From Candidatus Eiseniibacteriota bacterium (GTDB lineage: Bacteria > Eisenbacteria > RBG-16-71-46 > CAIMUX01), in NCBI GenBank assembly GCA_020431745.1, contig JAGQHR010000084.1, positions 1-8,997 on the forward strand: a DNA stretch of 8,997 nt, given 5' to 3'. This document shows, piece after piece, positions 1-5,238 of this stretch (positions within the stretch are counted from its first letter, which is position 1; each line of letters begins with the position of its first letter). The translations under genes and the position numbers were made by a program. The notes under the pieces were generated by a model. That model was not told where the DNA came from, ran no database searches, and saw only the letters and a list, made by a program, of their open reading frames with translations.

Positions 1-745
1 CCACCGGAAGCTGCGTCGTCGCGTCGGAAAGCGCGTGCGCGGGGTCGGGATGGGTTTCGAAGAAGAGACCGTGCGCTCCGGCCGCGACGGCCGCGCGCGC
101 GAGCGGGAGCGCGAAACGGCGATCCCCGCCCACTCCCGGATGTTGCAGGGAGTGGGTGACGTCGTAGACCACGGACGCGTTCTGTTCGCGGAGAATCGGG
201 AACGTCCGCATGTCGACGACCAGATTGTGGTACCCGAAGGTGGCCCCGCGCTCCGTCAACCAAACCTCGCCGTCCGGCTTGACCGCACGCAGCTTCTCCA
301 CCACCTGCGTCATATCCTCGGGAGCCAGGAACTGGCCCTTCTTGACGTTGACGACCCGTCCGGTGGCCGCGGCCGCCTGCAGGAGCTCGGTCTGCCGGGA
401 AAGGAACGCCGGAATCTGCAGCGCGTCGCACACCTCCGCGACTGGCGGCGCTTCCGCGGGCCCATGGATGTCGGTCAGGACCGGAATACCGTGCGTCTCT
501 TTGATCTTCGCGAGGATGGCGAGGCCTTCCTCCATCCCCGGGCCGGTGAAGGAACCCACCGAGCTTCGGTTCGCCTTCGTGTACGACGCCTTGAAAATGA
601 GCGAGACCCCGACCGAGTGCGTGATCTCCGTCAGCTTCTCCGCGATCGAGAGCGCCATCGACTCGTTCTCGATCACGCAGGGACCGGCGATCACGAACAG
701 CTCGTCCGGGCCGAGCGTCCGCCCCAGGAACTGCGGATCAGGCAT
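1..745 (-). CDS. kdsA: KdsA, 3-deoxy-8-phosphooctulonate synthase (C-terminus off the left edge)
   Basis: Condenses phosphoenolpyruvate with D-arabinose 5-phosphate to KDO 8-phosphate in the cytoplasm, the first committed step of KDO synthesis for LPS inner core. My translation gives 248 residues before the edge; the family is about 260-285, so a few dozen C-terminal residues are missing. Family motifs are present: FKASYTKANRSS (51-62), RQTELL (117-122), NVKKGQFLAP (133-142), TERGATFGY (164-172). The metal-site residues of the Aquifex-type enzyme are all there: C23 in IAGPC, H198 in DVTHS, E230 in FETHPDP and D241 in LSDATTQLP, so this is the metal-dependent class rather than the E. coli class, which has Asn at the Cys position. 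Two ATGs are possible, at 751 and 745. The GGAG at 754-757 lies 2 nt from the first and 8 nt from the second, so 745 is chosen. It overlaps the pyrG stop by 8 bp, implying translational coupling. Last visible gene of the kdsB-pyrG-kdsA block. Confidence 0.96.
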   Translation of the reverse strand, partial: MPDPQFLGRTLGPDELFVIAGPCVIENESMALSIAEKLTEITHSVGVSLIFKASYTKANRSSVGSFTGPGMEEGLAILAKIKETHGIPVLTDIHGPAEAPPVAEVCDALQIPAFLSRQTELLQAAAATGRVVNVKKGQFLAPEDMTQVVEKLRAVKPDGEVWLTERGATFGYHNLVVDMRTFPILREQNASVVYDVTHSLQHPGVGGDRRFALPLARAAVAAGAHGLFFETHPDPAHALSDATTQLPV

Positions 746-2369
746 GGGCATGGCTCCCCTTGGGCGCGCGATGGGCCACCGCCGCGGCCACGAAGGAGCG
801 GAAGAGCGGATGGGCCCGTTGCGGGCGTGACTTGAGCTCAGGGTGGAACTGCACGCCGATGAACCATGGATGCGAGGGCAGCTCGAGGATCTCGACCAGA
901 CCGTTCTGCGGACAGACGCCGCTGAAGCGCACGCCGACCTTCTCGAACGCTGCCCGATAGAGGTTGTTGAACTCGAAGCGATGGCGATGACGTTCGGAGA
1001 TCGGCGTCTCGCCGTAGACCTCGTGGGCCAAGCTTTCGGGCGCGAGATCGCACGGATAGGCCCCCAAACGCATCGTTCCGCCCTTGGTCTTGCCGACCTG
1101 ATCGGGCATGAGATCGATGATCGGATGCGGAGTCTCCTGGTCGAACTCCGTGGAGTTCGCGGTCGCATAGCCGCAGAGATCGCGCGCGATCTCGATGCTC
1201 GCACAGTGCATCCCCAGGCAGATTCCGAGGAAGGGCAGGCGAGTCTCGCGCGCGAAACGCACCATCCGGACCATGCCCTCGATCCCACGCTCGCCGAACC
1301 CCCCCGGCACCAGCACCGCGTCGTCCCGCTCCAAGATCCGTTCCGGATCCCCGTCCTCGACCTGCGAGGACTCGACCCAATGGACCTCCACCTGAACGCC
1401 GTTGGCCGCCCCCGCGTGCACCATCGCTTCGATGATGCTCTTGTATGCGTCGCGTAGGTGCGTGTACTTGCCGCAAACCGCGATCCGCACGCGGTCGGGC
1501 GCGTCTACGATGGAGCGCACCGTGGTCTCCCAGCGGACGAGATCGAGATCCGGCGGGGAGAGCGCGAGCATCTCCAGCACCAGGTCGTCGAGCCCCCCCC
1601 GATGGAGCACCGTCGGAACTTCATAGATGGAACGGACGTCGGGAGCCTCGATCACGGCATTCGCCGGCACGTTGCAGAAGAGCGCCATCTTCTGGCGCAC
1701 GTCGGCCGGGATCGGTACCTCCGTGCGACAGAGGAGCACGTCGGGCTGGATTCCGATCTCGCGCAGTCCTTTGACGCTGTGCTGGGTCGGCTTGGTCTTC
1801 AGCTCCTGGGCCGCCCGCACGTAGGGCACGAGGGTCACGTGCGCGAAGAAGGTGCGGGTCCGTCCCATCTCCAGACGAAGCTGACGGATCGCCTCGAGAA
1901 ACGGCAGCGACTCGATGTCGCCGACGGTGCCTCCGATCTCGATGATCGCGACGTCGGCTCCACTCGCGATCGCGTTGTCGACCATCCTCCGCTTGATCTC
2001 GTCGGTGACGTGCGGAATCACCTGCACCGTCTTCCCGAGATAGTCGCCCTTGCGCTCGCGCGTGATGATGGTGTCGTAGATCTGCCCCGCCGAGACGCTG
2101 TTGGCTCGTCCCAGCGCCACGTCGGTGAATCGTTCGTAATGTCCCAGATCGAGGTCGGTCTCGGCGCCGTCGTCGGTCACGAAGACTTCCCCGTGCTGAT
2201 ACGGGGACATCGTGCCGGGATCGACGTTGAGATAGGGGTCGAACTTCTGCAGGGTCACGCGCAACCCGCGCTCCTTGAGCAGCAGGCCCAGCGAGGCCGC
2301 GGCGATTCCCTTGCCGAGCGACGAGACGACTCCACCCGTCACGAAAACGAAGCGAGGTTCCTTCTGCAT
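738..2369 (-). CDS. pyrG: PyrG, CTP synthase (glutamine-hydrolysing)
   Basis: Converts UTP to CTP using ATP and ammonia from glutamine; cytoplasmic tetramer. At 543 residues it matches the usual length (E. coli 545). The N-terminal synthetase domain carries GGVVSSLGKGIAAASLG (about 12-28, ATP loop with K20), DPGTMSPYQHGEVFVTDDGAE and EIGGTVGDIESLPFLEA. The C-terminal class I glutaminase domain has PGGFGERG, the nucleophile elbow GICLGMH with C384, and the catalytic pair H509/E511 in QFHPE. The residue after CLGM is His where the family almost always has Gln (see findings). The frame is open to a GTG at 2402, but the ATG at 2369 is preferred: it is preceded by a GAGGAGG ribosome-binding site, and the family starts just before the GGVVSSLGKG motif. 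Lies 33 bp after kdsB and overlaps kdsA by 8 bp. Encoded between the two KDO genes, it supplies the CTP that KdsB consumes. Confidence 0.98.
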   Translation of the reverse strand: MQKEPRFVFVTGGVVSSLGKGIAAASLGLLLKERGLRVTLQKFDPYLNVDPGTMSPYQHGEVFVTDDGAETDLDLGHYERFTDVALGRANSVSAGQIYDTIITRERKGDYLGKTVQVIPHVTDEIKRRMVDNAIASGADVAIIEIGGTVGDIESLPFLEAIRQLRLEMGRTRTFFAHVTLVPYVRAAQELKTKPTQHSVKGLREIGIQPDVLLCRTEVPIPADVRQKMALFCNVPANAVIEAPDVRSIYEVPTVLHRGGLDDLVLEMLALSPPDLDLVRWETTVRSIVDAPDRVRIAVCGKYTHLRDAYKSIIEAMVHAGAANGVQVEVHWVESSQVEDGDPERILERDDAVLVPGGFGERGIEGMVRMVRFARETRLPFLGICLGMHCASIEIARDLCGYATANSTEFDQETPHPIIDLMPDQVGKTKGGTMRLGAYPCDLAPESLAHEVYGETPISERHRHRFEFNNLYRAAFEKVGVRFSGVCPQNGLVEILELPSHPWFIGVQFHPELKSRPQRAHPLFRSFVAAAVAHRAPKGSHAHA

Positions 2370-2372
2370 GCT

Positions 2373-2379
2373 CCTCCTC
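2373..2379 (-). promoter_or_regulatory. pyrG ribosome-binding site
   Basis: GAGGAGG read on the minus strand, 3 nt (for AGGAGG) or 6 nt (for GAGG) before the ATG at 2369. It decides for this ATG over the in-frame GTG at 2402, which abuts the kdsB stop codon. Confidence 0.75.
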
Positions 2380-2392
2380 GAGTCGCGCGCTC

Positions 2393-2415
2393 GGCCCGCC
2401 ACCTAGGCGCGGGCC
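2393..2415 (-). other. Intercistronic hairpin at the kdsB stop codon
   Basis: Perfect 7-bp inverted repeat, GGCCCGC at 2409-2415 pairing with GCGGGCC at 2393-2399, with a 9-nt loop that holds the kdsB TAG stop. No U-tract follows, so it does not look like an intrinsic terminator. It could slow 3' decay or ribosomes between kdsB and pyrG, which is inference. Confidence 0.4.
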
Positions 2416-3158
2416 AACGCCTCCGCACTGGGGTACGCGCGTTTCAGGCGCTCCAAATCCTCAGGTTCATCGATGCCCGGACTACCCTTCTCTCCGATCA
2501 GGACTCGGATGGGGAGGCCCGCTTCCAACACGCGCAGCTGCTCCAATCCTTCGCACGCTTCGAGACGCGACGGCGGCAACGCCAGCATCGCCTCCAGGAG
2601 CGATCGTGGATAGCCGTAGACTCCCACATGACGCAGCGCCGTCCAGGCGGACGGCGTTCGCGGATGGGGAATCGGAGCGCGGGAGAAATAGAGCGCCCGT
2701 CCGCCGTCCCCCAACACGACCTTGACCACCGACGGACGGGTGAATTCGTCCGCAGCGGTGATGGGATGCGCCAGCGTCCAGATCGCAGCGGGGTCGGCGT
2801 GCATCGCCTGCACCATCCGCGATACGTCGGTCCAAGGCAAGAGCGGTTCATCCCCCTGGAGATTTAGGACGAAGTCAGGGGGTGGGTCCAGTCCCCGCAC
2901 CACTTCTCCGATGCGGTCGGAGCCCGAGGGATGGTCGGCGCGGGTCATCCGTGCCTCCGCCCCGGCCGCGCGCGCCGCCTCCACGACGGCCTCCGCGTCG
3001 GTCGCGACGAGCACGTCGTGCAGCCCCTCGATCCGGCGCGCGCGCTCGATCACGTGGGCCAGGACCGGACGTCCGAACAGGTCCGCCAGCACCTTCCCCG
3101 GAAAGCGGGTCGACCCGAGACGCGCCGGGATGATCGCGAGCGTGCGCGGCGCGGTCAC
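2403..3158 (-). CDS. kdsB: KdsB, CMP-KDO synthetase (3-deoxy-manno-octulosonate cytidylyltransferase)
   Basis: Transfers CMP from CTP to KDO, giving the CMP-KDO donor used by KDO transferases on lipid A; cytoplasmic, Mg-dependent. At 251 residues it fits the family (E. coli 248). Motifs in order: IIPARLGSTRFPGK (9-22, nucleotide-binding start), HPSGSDRIGEV (76-86), NLQGDEPLL (99-107), ALYFSRAPIPHPR (155-167), HVGVYGY (177-183) and GIDEPEDLERLKR (228-240). The frame is open to an ATG at 3362 inside rpmA, but the preceding stretch has no family similarity and runs through a terminator hairpin. The GTG at 3158, four codons before the conserved block, is the only sensible start. Its ribosome-binding site is poor (a GGGGG run about 8 nt upstream). 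A strong terminator ends only 15 nt ahead of the start, so expression needs read-through or a promoter inside or upstream of it. First gene of the kdsB-pyrG-kdsA block. Confidence 0.95.
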   Translation of the reverse strand: MTAPRTLAIIPARLGSTRFPGKVLADLFGRPVLAHVIERARRIEGLHDVLVATDAEAVVEAARAAGAEARMTRADHPSGSDRIGEVVRGLDPPPDFVLNLQGDEPLLPWTDVSRMVQAMHADPAAIWTLAHPITAADEFTRPSVVKVVLGDGGRALYFSRAPIPHPRTPSAWTALRHVGVYGYPRSLLEAMLALPPSRLEACEGLEQLRVLEAGLPIRVLIGEKGSPGIDEPEDLERLKRAYPSAEALARA

Positions 3159-3173
3159 CGAGGGCCCCCACGC

Positions 3174-3208
3174 AAAAAGGGCGGGGGGGCACTTGCCCCT
3201 CCGCCCTT
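3174..3208 (-). terminator. Intrinsic terminator after rpmA / before kdsB
   Basis: Arms at 3194-3208 and 3177-3191 form a 15-bp, very GC-rich stem with a single mismatch and a 2-nt nominal loop. On the minus strand it is followed by five T residues (3178-3174), the first two of which also pair with the stem base. This is a classic rho-independent terminator for the rplU-rpmA unit. It sits between the rpmA stop (3262) and the kdsB GTG (3158). Position and strength suggest partial attenuation of the downstream KDO/CTP genes, or a separate promoter for them not recognised here. Confidence 0.85.
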
Positions 3209-3261
3209 GGAACTCTGCCGCCGGACGGCCTTGGAAGTGGTCGCGAGTCGGGTGGCCCCGC

Positions 3262-3528
3262 TCAGGAGGCCAGCTCCATCGGTTCGATCCGAACCCGCTT
3301 GCGATTCTTTCCCATCCGCTCGAAGACGACGATCCCGTCCGCGACCGCGAAGAGGGTGTCATCCTTTCCGCGCTTCACGTTCGCGCCGGGATGGACCGAG
3401 GTTCCGCGCTGGCGGATCAGAATCGATCCCGCGGTCACCTTCTGGCCGCCGAACGCCTTCACACCGAGGCGCTGACCGGGCGAGTTGCGTCCGTTGCGCG
3501 AGCTACCGACACCTTTTTTGTGAGCCAT
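3262..3528 (-). CDS. rpmA: Ribosomal protein bL27 (50S)
   Basis: Component of the large ribosomal subunit whose N-terminal tail reaches the peptidyl-transferase centre and contacts tRNA. The 88 residues match the family (about 85). It begins AHKKGVGSSRNGRNS directly after Met, so it lacks the cleaved N-terminal extension known from Firmicutes. The core QRLGVKAFGGQKVTAGSILIRQRG and HPGANVKRGKDDTLFA are typical. A GGAGG ribosome-binding site lies about 8 nt before the ATG. It follows rplU by 18 bp, the conserved rplU-rpmA pair, and is closed by the terminator at 3174-3208. Confidence 0.98.
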   Translation of the reverse strand: MAHKKGVGSSRNGRNSPGQRLGVKAFGGQKVTAGSILIRQRGTSVHPGANVKRGKDDTLFAVADGIVVFERMGKNRKRVRIEPMELAS

Positions 3529-3546
3529 CTCGTCATTCCTCCCGCG

Positions 3547-3858
3547 TCAACCGACGATCGACTTGACCTGCACCTCGGTGTAGTCCTGCCGATGGCCCTT
3601 CCGCCGTCGATAGTCCTTCCGGCGCTTGTGCTTCCCCACGATGATCTTCTTGTCGCGGCCGTGACCGAGCACGGACACCTCCACCTTGGCGTTCTCCAGG
3701 GTGGGCGCGCCGATGCGCGCTTCGTTGCCGTCATGGAGGAAGAGCACCCGGTCGAGCGTGACCGAGGAGCCCGGCTCCGCTGCGGTTAGGGGAATGCGCA
3801 GCACCATGTCCGGCGTCACTCGATATTGGAATCCCTGACACTCGACGATCGCGTACAC
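3547..3858 (-). CDS. rplU: Ribosomal protein bL21 (50S)
   Basis: Large-subunit protein that binds 23S rRNA and assembles near bL20. 103 residues, the standard length. N-terminal MYAIVECQGFQYRVTP fits the family, although the usual Lys in the GGKQYRV signature is Phe here. The C-terminal half is strongly basic (HKRRKDYRRRKGHRQDYT), as expected for an rRNA binder. Two consecutive GTG codons (3861 and 3858) could start it. The GGAGG at 3865-3869 is 3 nt from the first and 6 nt from the second, and the second gives the family-typical MYAI start, so 3858 is chosen. A near-consensus promoter lies about 60 bp upstream, so the rplU-rpmA unit begins here. Confidence 0.97.
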   Translation of the reverse strand: MYAIVECQGFQYRVTPDMVLRIPLTAAEPGSSVTLDRVLFLHDGNEARIGAPTLENAKVEVSVLGHGRDKKIIVGKHKRRKDYRRRKGHRQDYTEVQVKSIVG

Positions 3859-3864
3859 CACTGG

Positions 3865-3869
3865 CCTCC
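3865..3869 (-). promoter_or_regulatory. rplU ribosome-binding site
   Basis: GGAGG on the minus strand, 6 nt ahead of the GTG at 3858 and only 3 nt ahead of the GTG at 3861. The spacing favours the second GTG as the start. Confidence 0.7.
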
Positions 3870-3917
3870 GTGAGCTGGGCGAAGCCGCTCTCCGCCGCCG
3901 ACAAACCCAAAACGGGG

Positions 3918-3946
3918 AGTTTATCCGGACCCTGGAAGGTCGTCAA
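3918..3946 (-). promoter_or_regulatory. Sigma70-type promoter for rplU-rpmA
   Basis: On the minus strand TTGACG (3946-3941, -35) is followed after exactly 17 nt by TAAACT (3923-3918, -10). Both hexamers match the housekeeping consensus at five of six positions. The predicted transcript would start near 3911, leaving a leader of roughly 50 nt that holds a small GAGC-GGC/GCC-GCTC hairpin and the GGAGG site. This is the clearest promoter in the window. Confidence 0.75.
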
Positions 3947-3983
3947 CCACCGGACGAAGCTAGTTTCGGACGATCCTCCCTGG

Positions 3984-4090
3984 AACCGGGATGGGTCCGC
4001 GCCCGGAAACGGGGGCGCATCCCGGATGCCGGGCGGACCGACCCACGATCCCGGCGGCCCGATGTCCGGCGATTTCCGGGTGCCCGGCGG
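3984..4090. other. GC-rich spacer with overlapping inverted repeats
   Basis: Spacer between the lyase stop (4094) and the rplU promoter, in which short CCGGG/CCCGG blocks recur. Pairings seen: GGTCCGC (3994-4000) with GCGGACC (4033-4039), enclosing CCCGG-ATG-CCGGG (4021-4033) and GCGCCC (3999-4004) with GGGCGC (4013-4018). CCCGGCGG occurs twice, at 4050-4057 and 4083-4090. No T-tract follows on either strand, so a rho-independent terminator cannot be called. It may still end or insulate transcription of the lyase gene. No coding sequence is supported here. Confidence 0.4.
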
Positions 4091-4093
4091 TCC

Positions 4094-5182
4094 TCACTCG
4101 GCGACGACCTGGCGGAGCGCGTCCCGGACTTCCTGGGGGGACCACTCCAGCGTCGCGTCCCCCACCACGAGCTCGAAGAACCCCTGATCGGGCGTCGGTC
4201 CGGGTCGCAGGGGATGGAAGAGCCAGCGCCCGGTCGACTCCGCGTACCGCAGGGACGCCTCGTCCAGACGGTCCCGCGAACCCCGGAGATGCACCTGCAT
4301 CATGTTGGTCGGCGGCGGATCGGGCACGACCGTGATCCCCGCCTCGCCCCGCAGGGCATCCGCGATCGCGACCGCGTGCCGGTGATAGCTCGCCATCCGG
4401 GGCAGTCGCTCGCGCAGCCCGAGCCGGGCCGCGAGAACGAACGGATACATCCGGACGAGGTTGCCGCCGTGCCGCCGCTGCCAGATCCGGGCCTCGGCGA
4501 TGATCTCCCCCGGACCTGCCAGGGCCGCGCCAGTGATTCCGCCGAGGATCTTGTAGAACGAAACGTAGACCGTTTCGAAGAGCGCGGCGATCTCGGCGTA
4601 CTCCCTTTGGTAGAACGGCCCGCACTCCCAAAGCCGCGCTCCGTCGAGATGGGTCGCGGTGCCCCGCTCCCGGGCCCAATCGAGGAGCGTCCCGAGCTCG
4701 TCCCAAGTCGGAAGCTGTCCGCCGATCTCGCGCTGCGGCAGCTCCAGGAGAAGCGCTGCCAGCGGTTCGGAAACCTGGTCCAGGTCCGCGCGGGTGAGCA
4801 TTCGATGCGGCGGGCCGATGAGGACGCCGTGCAGCCCGTGGAGCCGCGCGTAACCCTTCTGCTCGTGCAGCTCCAGATGACAGGTGGGATGGAAGCCGAC
4901 CGAGACCCGACCGGTCCGCTCGGACCAGATCCGAAGCGCGATCTGCTGCGCCATGGTCCCGCTGGGTAAGAAGAGCGCGGCTTCCTTGCCGAGAAGCTCG
5001 GCGATCTCCCGCTCGAAGTCGGCGATGATCCGTCCCTGGCCATAGAGATCCCCATCCAGGTCGGGATCGATGGTGGCCGCCAGCCGCACGAGCACCCGAT
5101 GCGGAGACTGCTCGTCACGCCGATGGCCGTTGAGCCGCCTCTCGCAGCGGGCGGCGAGCCGTTCGATCTCGGATCGTTCCAT
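4094..5182 (-). CDS. PLP-dependent threonine aldolase / beta-eliminating lyase family protein
   Basis: A fold-type I pyridoxal-phosphate enzyme of the family that holds low-specificity threonine aldolases and related beta-eliminating lyases; cytoplasmic. In 362 residues: DLYGQG (45-50), LFLPSGTMAQQ (70-80, phosphate-binding region), HLDGARLWE (178-186, D180 contacts the PLP ring) and YVSFYKILGG (206-215, K211 the Schiff-base lysine). The SFYK-LGG form differs from classical LtaE (SKGLGAP) and marks a subgroup usually annotated only as beta-eliminating lyase-related, so the substrate is uncertain and no symbol is given. The frame stays open far upstream through the repeat gene, but that part is low-complexity Arg/Gly shadow. 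The ATG at 5182 precedes the conserved domain suitably. Its ribosome-binding site is weak (GAGA about 8 nt away). It starts 56 bp after the repeat-protein stop and may be cotranscribed with it. Threonine/glycine metabolism is possible but not shown. Confidence 0.85.
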   Translation of the reverse strand: MERSEIERLAARCERRLNGHRRDEQSPHRVLVRLAATIDPDLDGDLYGQGRIIADFEREIAELLGKEAALFLPSGTMAQQIALRIWSERTGRVSVGFHPTCHLELHEQKGYARLHGLHGVLIGPPHRMLTRADLDQVSEPLAALLLELPQREIGGQLPTWDELGTLLDWARERGTATHLDGARLWECGPFYQREYAEIAALFETVYVSFYKILGGITGAALAGPGEIIAEARIWQRRHGGNLVRMYPFVLAARLGLRERLPRMASYHRHAVAIADALRGEAGITVVPDPPPTNMMQVHLRGSRDRLDEASLRYAESTGRWLFHPLRPGPTPDQGFFELVVGDATLEWSPQEVRDALRQVVAE

Positions 5183-5238
5183 CGGACGATTCTCGCACAG
5201 GACGATCCGCCGCGGCAGACGGAGCCTGCGCCGGCCAT

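Noticed and set aside
2402..2402. GTG start for pyrG immediately after the kdsB stop.
   Set aside because: It adds 11 residues not seen in the family and has no ribosome-binding site, whereas the ATG at 2369 has a strong one.
1458..2867. Long plus-strand open frame of 469 codons antisense to pyrG and kdsB.
   Set aside because: Both minus-strand genes are well-recognised families. The plus-strand frame is an antisense artefact of high GC at third positions and shows no known motif.
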